Shown: positions 12,650-26,219, counted from the first letter of the stretch. The stretch: DNA of 64,000 bases from Phoebastria nigripes (GCA_035582835.1 JAYKAV010000303.1:71374-135373), one strand, 5' to 3'. A program made the numbers and translations. The notes: generated by a model from the sequence alone, not told the origin.

Positions 12650-13599
12650 AGAGGACTACACAAAGTGTCTGAATAGGTTTGTAGAAAATCCTGGGGTCAT
12701 GGTCCACAGTTCTGTGTTACAGGAAAAAGTAAACCAAAAACTACAGAAGCAAAATTGACGTGAGCTGCATAGAAAGCTGAAAAGAGGCTCCACATGTTAG
12801 TATTCTTGAAACTGCTCCCAGGATGCAGAAAACAAGACAGAAAGGTTATTGAGGAGGCAAAGTTAAAATACATGTTTGATTCACACAGTGAAAAAAAGAG
12901 GTATAAAGATTATCTGAAACAGGACACATTTCCGGAAGAGAGGAAGATCGTGCAGGAAGGTCAGATTTCCTTAAACTATTATTAAATCCAAGTTGCTGGA
13001 TTTTCATATCAAGAGGGTCATACAAAATTTTTAAAGCTAACGATGAGGAACACCAATAGGTATTGTAGAATGCCTTCAACCAAGATGTGCTGAAGTTTAT
13101 TGTGCTTATGATGTACCTGACAGCCACAAAGTCAAAATATCCTGTATCTTCACGTGAAGGATAGGACAGAAGTTGGAAATATTCAAGCAAGAAGCCACAG
13201 AGAATTGTCAGAATACACTGACAGCGAAACAGAGGACAATGAAGCAATGATGCATGTGAAGTCTAAAAAATAAAATGATGAAATAATAATGCCTGTTCTT
13301 AAATAAGGCTATTGACATATAATCACATCAGAAGCTGGAGGGAAGGATGACAATCAATGGGACATTAATACTAGGGTGTATGGTGCACAGGGAAGACAGA
13401 ATAGGACGTTACTATTGAACAGATGCTCTTTATCAGTAATCATAGTGCACACGCATTCAATATATCCTTGCAGGAGCAAAACAAAGTAAATAATATTAAA
13501 AAAATCATTATGGTTATACTTCATTTCCAAAAGGGGTACTATAGCAAAATGTGAGAACTTATTCAAAACATGGAAAAAATGCAAGTTAAAAGTTGAATC
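12650..13599 (+). repeat. Possible 5' extension of the ancient CR1 fossil
   Basis: The A-rich, purine-biased texture of the fossil downstream continues through this stretch, for example around 12800-13000 and 13600. I cannot match individual blocks to CR1 with confidence. It could be the more degraded upstream part of the same element or unrelated DNA. Confidence 0.25.
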
Positions 13600-15442
13600 T
13601 TTAAAGATGTTGTAGAAAATGTATAAGAATAAAATTCTCGAGACTCAGAACAAATGCAATAGAGTCACAAAGAAATAAGGAAGGTCCAAAAAGAAACCAG
13701 CGTGGCTGAAGAGTCAGGATAAAAATGGCAATCAGAAATGAGAAGAAAAAGTGAAGCTGTGTCTAAGTGAGGAAAACCATAGTNAGGGGATGACCATAAA
13801 CTCTGGCACTTTAAGTGAAGAAATGCAAATAAGACAAGCCATTAAAAAGTTTTGGGAAAAAGTACAAAAAGCACAAAAACTAGTAATAAATCCTTTTTAA
13901 AGCACACCAGAAGCAGGAAGCTCATCACAGTTCCTTTAAGGTCAACAAAGGCTCAAGGTATAAAAGAAGCACAAACAGCCAAACGAATGTTTTGCATCTG
14001 TGNTGACCCACAGTCTGGGGAGCTGCTCACACTGCCACTCCTTTTATACAGGACTTTGAAGGTAGAAAAGTGAAAGTAAGGGTCAATAGAAGATATCATG
14101 GAATAAATAGACAAAATCAGTAGTAACAAACACTAACACCTGACAGTATTTATCCAAGAGTTTTAAAGGAACTCAAGGATGAAAGATCTTAACTACTAAT
14201 TATGGTGTGTAAATTTTCACTTAACACTGTCTCCACACCAGAGGCTTTGAGAATAATTAACCTGGTGAGAATTTTTAGGAGAGCTTCAAGAAAGATCTAG
14301 AAAACTGCAGACCATTAAGCTGACCTCTGTACCAAACAAACTAGTGCAAATTACTCTGACGAAAAGTATTAGCAGTCACCCAGACAAATAAGATGTTATG
14401 GACAAGAGTTAGCTTTTGAGAGGCAAGACATGCCTTGCAGATCCACTGGAATTTTTTAAGGAATGAACATGCTATAGGATCCATCCAATCTGGTTTCCAT
14501 ATGACATATGATAAGTTCCGTCAACCACAGTCCATTAAAGAAATCAGGCTGTTGTTAGACAAAAGAAGTCCCTTACATAGAGCAGTAATTTGATAAAAGT
14601 ATGGCAAGAGAGAGTATGGGGTGATGGTGAATTATCGTAGGGAAGAGGATTACTGAAAGAATAAGTCAAGGAATAAGACCTATGCTGTTCAAGAGATTCA
14701 GACCACAAATGGCCCACAAAGTGACTAGTGAGGTGACAAGTCTGTGATGATATTAAGTTATGCAGGATAATAAGGACAAGTACCATCTGTTAAGAGCCTT
14801 ACAACACTGAGTAACTGAAACAATAAAATGGCATATCCAATTAAATGCAGAGAAATGCAATGCAACATAAGGAGAGGAAAAAAACCAAACCCAACATGGG
14901 CTATCAATTGACTATTACTACTCTAGAATGAGATCNTGAGATTTTTATAGATTGTTTTTGTACATTCCTCAATACTCAGTAAAAAGAAATAACTCAAAAT
15001 GTTAGGAACTATTAGGAAAGAAATAGAGAATGAAGCAGAAAACATCGTTATGCCTTCACATAAATTCACACAAATGCTATTCAAGTTGTATTCCTTCCAC
15101 TTCCAAGGAGACATGCTTCAACAGTAAAGAAACAGAGGGGCGACAAGGATGAGCCAAAGTACAGAACCAGCTAGAAAAGCACGAGCAGCTGGAAAGGTAA
15201 ATGCTAAAAGTTTATATGATCTTGAAAGCAACTAGACAAATCTGTGGAAGAAAAATCCATTCAAGGTAGGCATTCTGGCTCCTGAATCTCAAACACTTTA
15301 GAATGGGATAGTTTTCTAGGGCAGTATCATTATGTGATTGCCCTCTTCATTCGGCAACTGTTACTGGTTACTGCCAGAGACAGGATATTTGACAACATTG
15401 ACTTTTGGTCTTACCTAAGGGAGTATCTGTTCTTACACATTT
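13600..15442 (+). repeat. Ancient CR1-type LINE fossil, reverse transcriptase region to 3' end
   Basis: A decayed copy of the old amniote CR1 type seen in turtles and crocodilians, not the young avian CR1. Blocks appear in the family's order: 'caaatgttttgcatctgtgntgac' near 13983; 'agtatttatccaagagttttaaaggaactc' at 14145; 'actgcagaccattaagctgacctctgtacc' near 14302; 'aataaaatggcatatccaatt' at 14822; 'tactctagaatgagatcntgag' at 14920; 'aatgttaggaactattaggaaa' at 14998; and a 3' end 'gacaggatatttgacaacattgacttttggtctta' at 15380 followed by 'ctgttcttac'. Stop codons and frameshifts are dense, and no reading frame survives. It is not flanked by target duplications that I can see. Subfamily assignment needs an alignment. 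Confidence 0.72.
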
Positions 15443-18400
15443 CTGAATAGTAAAACAGACAATATCTGAACCTGTAAAATCTTGATTCCTTTTTATATAC
15501 ACTTTTCCATTGCTTTTTTACTACTGGAAGTTTATAACCAAGCATGCCCACCCTGCAGAGTCCAGGAATAGTTTCATTATGGATGAAAAGATGCTGTGGC
15601 CTTCTCCTAAATAAACAAAAGCTTCGCCATCACTTCTTTTGTTAAGCATATGCCTGAATACATGTTTCTTCAAGACACTCTGTAAATACATAAGGTACGA
15701 AACTAGAGATCTTGCTGAAGCAGCCCTCATCTAGTAATGACTAGTGGGGGCGGTGGTTTCCCACTACNCGTAACAGAAGTTCAGCTTTAGTTAGAACTAA
15801 GGATCTATTTTTGCTTCCTATTGCCCTCCTCTGTGCCTGAAGGTGGCAGCATCAAGATGCTAATAATTTAGCAGTTCTAATCAAACAGAACATCAGTTAC
15901 TCTTAAAAATAAATTTGATTTTCAAATTAAAAATGAATGGTTTAACTAACAGGTCCTCAAAGGATACAGGGATCAAGGGCAATGGGTTATACTAATTAAT
16001 TTAAAATAATGTCTTGATTATTTTGTTGTAATCATGCACAGTAGGTGTTCAATAATAGTTTTTGAATAATAAATGCAAGTTATTATGTTCTAGATGATAG
16101 ATTTTCTTAAAACATATCCATAAGGCAAAATTTAAAAACTTAGTNTTCTCTTGTATGTATTACGTCTGTTCATATCCTGTTGCATGTCAGCAAGCAGCGG
16201 GCATCACCTGTTCATTTTAATGTATCTCTTTAAGATCTATATGTAATATAAATGTTGCTTCATCACTTCAAGAACTTCAACTGCAGCATAACTGGCATAT
16301 TTCACATAGAAGGAAATTTGATACAAAATTTGGGAAATCAGACACCAGGCTCAGCATAGATGTGTAATAATACATCAGAGGTCTGAGAGCAAATGAGAGA
16401 GTGATGCAAGCAAACACACATACAGTTACTTTGGCCTTATTATTTTCTGCTCTAAAGTGCCTATATCAAGAGTGAGCAGAAAAGTGACAATGGAAAAGAG
16501 CTTTAGCCCTTGTGCTTTTAAATTTTTTATGAATATGGAAAATACTGCTTCCACTCAAAATCCCCTTCCTAGAGCAGACCACATTGACTATGGGCTTGCA
16601 ACAGGATTTTGAAAGTATGTTAAATTGCACCATTTAATTTTATGTAAAAAAGGGAGAACAGTAATGTAATTTTACAGATATTTATATCCCAGAAGTCAAT
16701 AGCAAAACATTAGTATATAAAAAAGTAATCATGGACCGATATGGATAACATTCAAATGGTTTCATAATGGTCAGATTAGGATCTCCTTACTTACTTACTG
16801 TCAACCCACATAAAACTCAAGAAATCCTGTAAGTTGGAAGTTGTTGGAAACTGGGAGATTTTAAGGTGAAAGATACTATTTATATTTGCTGTTTCCTACT
16901 CGCAAGCTTACAAACATTGTTGGAAACTGAATTCTGAATTGAATATACAGGTCTGAGCGTTATGCACTCTCAAATANCCTCTAACATGGTCAGGAAAGAC
17001 GTCCATGCACTACAAATGTGACCCAAATGTCAAAGGCCACTGTCAAATTGGATTTACCCTGTACGCAGCTGAACTCAAAGAAGGGGATTTTTTGCAGCTG
17101 ATGGAGATAGACAAAGAGTACTGTAAGTACACAAGGTCTGACTAGTACATTATCTATTTGGGAAGTGTACTTGGACAAAAGCATTTTGTAAGCAAAGAAA
17201 GCTTAGTGGTTTAAGCAGTGGGGTTACATTTTAGAATGAGATCTGATTAAGCCTGTCTCTAGCTTGAGAATCAGCATGAGAGACTCACTATATGGTAGTG
17301 GCAAAGTTGCATAACTTCTGTCATTTTTTTCAATATTAATTAATGTAATAGTAAACAAACCTGGAATTACCACCTGTTATTAAAATCACATGACAATTCC
17401 CTTTAGTAACACTGCCTCTTCAATCCCTTCAAGCTTTACTAGCATAATTTATTCTGGCTGCAAATGTTATACAGTAAGGCTTTTATTTAAGCTAAGATTA
17501 CTGGAAATATTTAGTCATAAAGGTTTAAAAATGTTCCCAAAGAAAAATGAGGTACACACATGATGTTGTGCCTATGCTGAAAGATGTTAATTAAATTAGG
17601 ACCCCTAAGCTTTGAATCAAGGACTTTAAACTCAGCAGATAACTTCTGTGCTAAGGTTCTCCATGTGAACTAATCTATATGTAGGTCGTCTGGGCCACAA
17701 AATTCTTAGAGAATTTATCTGTGTCATACACTTTTATAAAAATAATGTTCATAAATCAGAATATTTAGTTTAACATCTCAGAAGAGGTCATTGTTGCTGT
17801 GTTTTCAGACCTCTCACAAATCCTTCCATAGACAAAAAAGAGCGAACACAAATAATCCCACAGTGGTGAGGAATGCTCTAGCCAAGCTAACAACTTTTCC
17901 CATTATAGTCTTTCCCAGCTACTCCCACTGAGGGAGGAGCTAGATACTGGAAATCTGTGATACTAGCAGTTTGTGAATCTCGAGTTTACCACCACATTGA
18001 TAAAATACCCGGTTTCAGAAGAAAACATTCATATGTCAGAATTCTTGGGCTTTTTTTTAGTTTGCTTTTTTTTTTCCAAATCAAGGGATGTACACAAAGA
18101 AGTCAGCAGTAGAAAGAGTATTATTGAAATCATAAAGTCAAGCACTCAAGCTGAGGGTCTGGTTGCCAGCACTAGTTAGTTGCCAAATTAACTAATGTAC
18201 ATTGCTCAGACGGATTATAACGTACTCGTAACTACAAGATCACATACTCTATTTCTTAAACACTTCAGCTTTTCCAGGACACTGAATAGATCTCCCATGG
18301 AATCAAAGCGCAGTAATGAAGAAGGCTGTTCACTGTAGGACCCCTGTCTGACTTGTTACAGAAATGGAAACTATAGAATAAATAAAATACAATCTTGCAG

Positions 18401-18684
18401 AGAGATAAAAGGATGGCTTCCTGGCTCACACTGTTGAATTCTATCCTACAGAAACAGTTTTTCTTCCTGAGATTTCAGTAATTGAGGAAAGCAGATTTCT
18501 CATGCTTAATTAATACTGCATAGTCTTTTTTTTCTGTTTACCTGATTTATTGATGTGGTCCCATTAGCAGAAATGTTTCTTTCTCACAAAAGAAACTGTA
18601 ATGGATAAGAATCTTCTATGAAGAAAGCCTTCTGTAATACTTAAGACTCTAAGAAACTAAGTAGTAAGTGTTACCCATATTATG
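15443..18684. other. AT-rich stretch, nothing recognised
   Basis: No gene, RNA or clear transposon. Open frames are 60-70 codons at most, and none has a domain or a pair of good splice sites. Confidence 0.6.
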
Positions 18685-18810
18685 GAGATTTGTGACCTTA
18701 TGCTCTCAGTAATTCAGNTTCCTTTCTACAAATTGGGGTTAATTCCACCCCTCACCCACAAGGATGTTATGAAGATTAATTAGTGTTTGTGAAAAACTCA
18801 GTTAATATAG
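18685..18810 (+). repeat. MIR-type SINE relic, 3' half
   Basis: A clear forward MIR-like 3' region: 'tgtgacctta' at 18691, 'cagnttcctttctacaaattggggttaatt' from 18716, then 'cacaaggatgttatgaagattaattagtgtttgtgaa'. This follows the amniote MIR order of 'cagtttcctcatctgtaaaatgggg', 'cacagggttgttgtgaggattaat' and 'gtttgtaaagc'. It is the best preserved of the MIR relics here. The tail beyond 18810 is lost. Confidence 0.7.
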
Positions 18811-19343
18811 TGATGCGCACCACTGAAGAACTCTTGAGGGAATTAACCATTTCTTCTTTAGAGCAGGAACTGAATAGACTACAGTAAATAATATATGGGG
18901 CAATGTAATGAAAAATGAGGAGAAGACAAAATATTGAAAAGCTGCTTATTAGCTGAGCAGTATCTATTTTGTGTACTTAATAAGAAAGGGATCCTGTAAC
19001 TAAAGATTGCTATAATCCAAATGCAAAAGGTACAAACTAATACTGGAGGAATAATTCTGATTCCTCACCTTCCTAACTTCTGACTTCTTTGCAAACATAA
19101 TAATGTTCTCTTATTTTTTTAATATAGCAATAATGATTATGTTATAATGCTATTTTTATTTTAACAGATTGAAATTTCTGAAGCATTTTGAGATCCAATA
19201 ATGGAAGATGCAATGAAATATCTAATTACCATGTTAAAAAACCATATTGACTCCGAAGAAAGAGATAGAACAGTGGCTAATTCACTGGCAGACTTGAGAT
19301 CAGAGCCAATACAAACCCACTTCTTCTATGCTGATGAATGATG

Positions 19344-19372
19344 ATTATCACTCACTGTCCATGAGTGATAAT
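19344..19372. repeat. Perfect 11-bp inverted repeat, 7-base loop
   Basis: The arms ATTATCACTCA (19344-19354) and TGAGTGATAAT (19362-19372) are exact reverse complements around the loop CTGTCCA. The stem is too short for a microRNA precursor and lies in no recognised element. It could be a small cruciform or RNA hairpin, or chance. Confidence 0.6.
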
Positions 19373-21772
19373 ATTGCAGAACAGAAAATATGCCACTTTA
19401 TTTTTTGCTTCCGCAGACCGCATGAGAGAATATAAACTATATTTAAATCAGAAGATAAAAATAAACATATAATTAGTGCAGCATTTTCAATGAAGTATTT
19501 TTAATTACTGAAGTTGAAAGCTGCAACTTATTACAATTGCAGGGAGCACACTTTTTTCTTGAACTCCTGTTGTTACAGACTATAATACATTATCTGGTAA
19601 TCTTCACCAATTACAAGCTAGTAGTATTTAGCAACACACAGTGCTGTTAAAAATGTTTTTAAATAATCTTCAGTAAATGCAAGTTTCAACTTTTGCTCCA
19701 ATTTTCAGGTTTCTAATAATAGAGTATTTGAGCCTTATAAATCTTAGAAATCTAATTAGACAATGTTAAGTTCTCTCTAGCTGAAGTCACAGATGTTTCA
19801 TACTGGGAAAATCAGCAAGCCCCAGGGTTTGTTTGGTCTAGTATAGTGTCAAATTTTCATGGATAATTTAATAGCTAATAACTCTAATTCTTTACCGTAA
19901 ACCAAGAGATGATAAATAATGATTGCTCTAACGCCATAAAATTAACCCTCCAGGCTAAAAAAAATTTTCAGGAACCATTGAGGAGATTAATTTCTGGTAC
20001 TTAATGTTTCTTTATTACTAATTGTCCCTGACTTGTATACATCTCACAATATGAAAGAAAATGCAAATAAATCCACCGAAATCGTGCAATTCAGAAAGAC
20101 ATATACATCAAGGATGCTGTATGTATCTTTGATCTGTTACACACACTGATTAAACTTCAGTGAAATAATTTTTTTTTTTTCATATCAGGTTCCAGTAACA
20201 ACAGTTTATGGTCACATCTGATGTTTCCTCCAACAAAATAGCAGTTTCTATCTAGAAAAGTGAGATTTTCTGCTTTCAAAGTTTTGGTTTTTAAAAAGAT
20301 CTTTTTTCTCCTTTGCAAAACTGTCAAATAAAATATAATAATTCTTATTGCTCTAAATAGAACTAGACATACAAAGGTGATTATTGANTTTGTATTCGAG
20401 AGTCTACATTCTGTGAAAAGATATATTGATTTTTTTCTGAAGAACGTCAGAGTAACATTTAGATGTTTTTAATAAGGCTAACAGCAGGTTGGGGCTTATT
20501 TGTTTTTATAAAATCATTAGCCAAGTCACTGTGTGGAATCAACTGGGTGCACCAGGTGAACAATGCTCTATTGCAAAGGTTTCCCAGGTTCTTTTAGAAG
20601 AGCCACCCCATAAATAAGATGGGGTTGCAGATAATCATCCATATTCTATGTTCCATCAGACCAATTCATAACAGTTTTTCTCTCTCCTATTCTTTTTAAT
20701 GCAGAGGAGATGGCTTTAGTTTTAAGCAGAATGGAAACAGAGTGCTGGCAATAAATAAAGAATGGGAATAATGCCTAAATGTGGAAACTCAGCAAGATTC
20801 AGAAAACACACAAATTCTAAAGACATACTTCAGTATTTGGGAATAGCAGTTTATCTAATCAAAAGTTATGTGCAAAACTGTGAGGAGACTCTTTCAGAAT
20901 TATACTACCACTGGAAAGAAATGGGTACTGAATATACAGTCTTTGAGGAAAATGGATTTCAAATTGTCATAAATTGAATGACGAAAGATAAAACTAGAAT
21001 GTTATAAACAACTGTTCTTCATTTCTGTTTCCTGTAACTGCTAATTTTAGTTACTCAAGAGAAGTGTACCATAAAGAACTTCAAAGACAAAAAAATGTAA
21101 GGTGCATTACGAGGTTAATAATAAATAAACTTTAAAGTTGATTAATTCAGAATTGAAAGGAAAATAAACTATCCAAACAATTTCTAGTGTTTTAAATTAC
21201 CTGGAAAGATTACAAAGAGTTCAATGATTATCTTAATTCAGTATGCAGATCCAGCCAGAGAAGCAAACAGGACGTACAAACCTGTGCAAAACAATATGGA
21301 GAATAATATAGAGGATGTTCCAATACCGTTAATCTTTAATTTAAAACACCATTTGCAGTTATAGTTTCTCAATTTCAAGAATCAGACTGTACAGTTCGGA
21401 AAATTATGAGGACAATTGCCAACTACACTGAAAACTCACTTAAGAACAGAGATCAAAGAAACCACGTAAGAATATGAAAACATAAAAAATAATAATACAG
21501 AGAATTTAGATAGGAAGTTCTGTTCTCCCTCTCTCAGTACAAAAATAGTTGCTTAAATACCTGAAAGAAAAAAAAAAAAAGTTTTATGTGACAGAATTTC
21601 AATACTATTTTTATATTAAATGTATGTGTACACTATCTAGCCATGGAAGAACTTTTATTTGCACAAGCCAATCAGGTAATTTCCCGATTATATCTGTGCT
21701 TACTGATCTCATTTGAGAATGCAAAATGCAACATTATCCAGCCACTGTGTCAACAAAGAAAAGTTTTTCCAC

Positions 21773-21790
21773 TTTTTTTTTTTTTTTTTT
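21773..21790. repeat. Poly(T) tract
   Basis: Eighteen consecutive T. No retrotransposed sequence is recognisable next to it. Confidence 0.9.
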
Positions 21791-24700
21791 AAAGCTAGAT
21801 GTTGTTTTGGACTCATCTATATAATTGATTTTGAGATATTTGAAAGCCAGAAAAGTTTTCTTCTTTTGATTCCAGTTCATTTTTTTCCTTTTCCCAATGG
21901 TAGTAAGTTTGCTAAGTTGAGCTTCCTAGGACCTGATGAAAAAAATCTGAAAATATATATATGTAAGTTGATGGAATTTATAGCCTGGGGAAAAGGCTAT
22001 GTTCAATTGCTCTATGATACACTGATGCAAATATTGTCCAGGAAGGCAAAAAGTAACAGAAATATTACTTTGAGCTTGCTCTGACAATGCTCACATACTA
22101 GCCGGGGGAAAAAAAAAAATGGGGTGACTCTTCTTTAGGTTTGTGTATGTATTCTCAAATGCTGAATTAACCTGTAAGATTCAGAACAAAGAGTTGTGGT
22201 GCTGCGACAGAAGTCTGGAAGTCAGTTACCAGGTACATATACCCCAACTGGTAAGATGAGAACTTTGATCATGTCTTTTTCTTTGTGAATATTCTGCATT
22301 TATTCTGATAGTAATGAATTTTCTAAAAGTTGTTCAAGTACACTGCCATTTCTAATTTAAATATAATTTAAATTCTTTTTTTCTGACAATGAGGAGGGAT
22401 CTCTCCCACAACACACCTAGGAATATTAAACAAGTACTTAGACTATAAAGACTTTTATATTAGTATCAAACGCTGCTCTTTCCTCTTCTGTACAACTCCT
22501 TTTGGAAAGAACAATGGAATTACTGGCATGTAATGAAATTAAAATCAAACGCAAGTCACACTTCTACAAGACTATGAAATAGTCTACAGGATAACTTTTA
22601 ATAATCTGTGTCCATGTTCTTGTTACATCTTCTAAATGCTAGCTCAGCCTCAAAATCAGCTGGCTTATGCTAAGAATTCAAAACCTTTACATTTTTTGTA
22701 ATTAAATCTATCTTGGGTAGATTCAACTCTTCTTACACTGGTCTACATTAGCTTGCAGGCTTAGGTACATAAATAATTTACTGGTTTAACAACACATGGC
22801 AGATCAGTTGAGCTGTGAGAACTGTGTGCACAGCTGATGAGAAGCAAATCCAATTAATTTAGGCTGCAATTAAAGGATAGCAAAATACCTTTTTTTCCTT
22901 GTATTACTTCTGTTTAAGATTGTACACAGACAGTTGCTCTGTCCCAGTAGATATACAAGGTAGCATAGTAACTGGCTTCCTTTCTCTTGAGAAAGGTGTC
23001 ATGCAATCACTTCTGTTCTGGTTTTCCCTCTGACACAGACCATGCCAGTTTACATCTTTTCAGGTGTTGCAGAAGTAAATATCCTAACCTGACAATATCT
23101 GTCTCCCTAATTCCAGTTGACATAAAAAAAGAATGTTTCTGTGAGAAACGGATTACTGAAAAAGCAATAGAAAGTCAGGAGCTTTTAAACTTAGATGTAC
23201 TAATCAATACACAATGTGTAACAAGTCTAACTCTAAATCGAATCACAAAGAGCAAAGTTAATTACATATTTTACTTTTTTCCTGAAAATACCTGTCACAC
23301 TGTCCATCTTCTGTAGTTTCAAAAGCCCCTGATCTTTGAAAGTCTTTTTTGGTTGGTTTTTTTTTTTTGGTCTCCTATTACAGCTAAGGAATGGCCTTCT
23401 AAAAGAAGTATGCATTGCCCTCATTATCTTTCCTGGCCCCAGAAGAACTACCTCTCCAGCTGGCTGCTCCCCATCCTCTCTGCTTTAGCTTACTAGTCCT
23501 TANCAGGAAGTTGTCCCCAAACCAGAGCAGATTTTACTTACAAATATTTAAAAAGCTAATATAGTTGATACATCAAACAGTTATTTTTAGTGCTTCCATT
23601 AATTTATATTCTTTTTATTTCTCAGATTTGAAAGCATCAGCTGGGTCTGATGTGGTCTTTTATGAACCCTTCAAATACTTATTCTGCTTGTATATGCAGC
23701 ACACTGCTGCAGTGTTGTCTTAAGATATTTTTGGTCACACTGAGGTGATATAAAGAGTTCCTATTAAGTTATGTATCTATGTATTTTATATAGAGAAATA
23801 ATGATGTATGTTTATATAAAAACTATGATCAGCAAGAATTAATCTTCCTCAGCTTGGGTGGCTCTGTTGTTCCCAGAGTCCTCGTTTCTAGAGTGGGTGG
23901 GAGTCCACTCACCCTCTTCCACTGCCCACTGGGGTGGGTGGGATGTTACCCCTCTCTCCAGAGGGACTGGAGAGACTGGTTACAGTGCAGGGTTGAATGA
24001 CCTAGAACTTGCCTTGCAAAAAGGACTCCAACAAGCATGCNGGGTGTTTGGACACTCTAAATTTGTTTTGCCCTAGGTGTGAGGATTACCTACAAGCCAA
24101 AGGAAAGAGAAGCCTTATCCTCTGGCTAAGGAGCTGTTATCAGATGGCCATTTGGATTTTCTTTCCTGAAAAAAATTGTGGCAGTAATCCCTCATCAAAT
24201 TTTTGCCTTTCTATAGATTGTANGAAGATTCTTTGTTCTCAGAAAAGAATGAGACCAGCATCTACACAACTCAAATCTATTAACAGAATTTCCATGTCAT
24301 AACTTGTAAAAAACCCCAGTCAATTAAATGCAATAGCATTTTTTGTTGGGTAAATTGCAGGAAGAAATTGGTTGCTTGGGAATTATTCCTCTAGAAAAGC
24401 TAATTTCTTTATATGCATAATTTTAAATACTTAAAAGTAATTAGGAAATATACTTCATAAGCAATTTTAAAATTAAAAAAATACACAATAATTATTGCTT
24501 TAAAACATTTTTGCAAATATGCACATTCTTATGTTAACCATTAAAGGAAGTTATTCGTCCAGCCTACCAATTCCGGGGCTTTGAACAAAGCTCCTACATT
24601 AATTAAATCTAGTTTGGCATCATCAGGTTATCAGGTAATATATTATAAAGTGACTGGAAAGTGAATTTTGAATTATCAGTATCTACAGTTCATTCTTTTG

Positions 24701-25159
24701 GATTTTAATGAGCACTCAGAAAGCCTGATAGCTTTGCAAGCTGTTAACTGCCCTTTGCTCATTCCACATATCTCTGCTTGGGGAACTTCAGCAGCCATCC
24801 AAAGACCATCTCTGTAAGAAGAAGAAAATCCCAATCAAACCAAGCTCTTGCTTGGGGCTGGGGTGAGGACAAAGCTATAAGAGGTCCATGTCGATGTTGT
24901 TTAAGAACTGTATTCTTTTAACTTAGTCTCAGACTTTTCTCATCATTTCTTTTCCCACCAACAGCAAACAGAAGTATTTGGCTGGTTATATCTAGAATCT
25001 ACCTCTTCCCCATACCAACGTATTAAGCCATCAAAACAGCACGCACAGGCACATGCATGACTAATCACATTTCTTTGCTCAATTATAGCTTTATTTTTGA
25101 AGTCACACATTTTCTGGATTTCTTAAAGCTTTTCTGAACATAACCTTTATTTTTTTGTC

Positions 25160-25415
25160 CATACACAGAGATACAATGAGAGGCAACAGATCTAAGTCAG
25201 ATTAGGTACTAGGAAAAAAAATGTTATACCACAAAGGGGGGTCAAATACTAGAACAATTTGCCCAGAGCGGCTTTGGAGTCTCCTTGAAAGTGTTCAAGA
25301 CTCAGGTGGACCTGGCCCTGAGAAACCTGATTTAATTAGACCTGCTCTGAGCAGGCACTTGGACTAAACCCATGGAGGTCCTTTCCAGCCTCAATTATTC
25401 TACAAATCTATGAAA
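25160..25415 (+). repeat. CR1 LINE 3' fragment
   Basis: Diverged 3' untranslated end of an avian CR1 in forward orientation. It has 'agaacaatttgcccagagcggctttggagtctccttg' (family pattern: lone basic block, then 'ggagtctccatccttggag'), 'cctggccctgagaaacctg', 'ggactaaacccatggaggtcctttccagcctcaa', and a degenerate end 'attctacaaatctatg' related to the (ATTCTATG)n tail. It is about 255 bases, 5'-truncated and non-coding. It is clearly older than the copy at 35.2 kb. Confidence 0.85.
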
Positions 25416-26199
25416 GCAGTTGCCTGTGTTTTCCATTAAAATTATGTACACTTTAAAAGATTTGAAACCGCAGAAATAGGGTGGGGAGGAGAAAGAAGTA
25501 TGACTGCAGCCTAGCAATGAGTCCAATCCCTAGAGAGATTTTGGCCCTTGCTCTCAATACTTACTGGCTCATTTTATTCAGTTTCTCTTGAATGCAAAAT
25601 ACATAAACAAAAATGAAAACCAGGATTCCTACTTTCATCCCAATCAGGAAGATACAGAGTCCAGCTCCCTCTTTGCTCTCATGAATCTTAAGACACCTGT
25701 GGCACTTGATTTCTGCATTTGGCATCAGTAAAGGTGGAATTAGATTTTAAGCAGAAAAAAGTGATTTGACCATCTCCATCTGAATCCTGGAAAGGTCTTT
25801 AGGCCGTGAATACTAATTTGACAGATGCGTCTAATACAAAGTTACAGGCTAGTTTCAAGTCCAAGTAGGATTCATGAAAAGCACCTTTCTCCAGTAATTT
25901 GTATGGTTTAGGTGTCTCCTGTTCAGTCTTCTAGCTACTATGAATACTCAGTCCCCATGCAGTTTAAACTTAGATTTTAAATTGTGACCAAAAAAGGCAC
26001 AGTGAGAAGAAACTTTCTGACTAAATAACCCTGACTGAGCAGAAAGGTGCATAAGACTGGGCTGCTCTCCTTTCAGGTCCCTCCTTTTCTCCACAGCTGT
26101 TTCATCCTATTTCTCCCTGTGGAAAAGCCCAGCTCCCAGCCCTCCCAGACCTGGCCCAGGTCCAGTCCCTGGGGCTCTTCTACCTCCTTCAGGAGCCAG

Positions 26200-26219
26200 C
26201 CAGACCACCTGTGGTCTGG
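26200..26219. repeat. 9-bp inverted repeat with E-box and RUNX-like cores
   Basis: The arms CCAGACCAC and GTGGTCTGG are exact reverse complements separated by CT. The centre reads CACCTG, an E-box, and the right side reads TGTGGTCT, similar to a RUNX site. Binding is only a possibility; the site sits in a short GC-richer patch. Confidence 0.5.

Larger units (their letters stand above)
18811..25159. other. AT-rich gene-free stretch
   Basis: No gene I can support. It holds a small perfect hairpin (19344-19372), an A run near 21569-21581 and a T run (21773-21790). A relatively GC-rich patch at about 23840-24080 has overlapping frames of 72 and 97 codons that show no recognisable domain. Confidence 0.55.

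Noticed and set aside
12277..12663. 128-codon minus-strand frame
   Set aside because: It overlaps an 85-codon plus-strand frame, has no recognisable domain, and lies next to decayed CR1 sequence. It is likely a chance frame.
23858..24302. Overlapping 72- and 97-codon frames in a GC-richer patch
   Set aside because: Both contain n's, neither shows a domain, and there are no convincing flanking splice sites.
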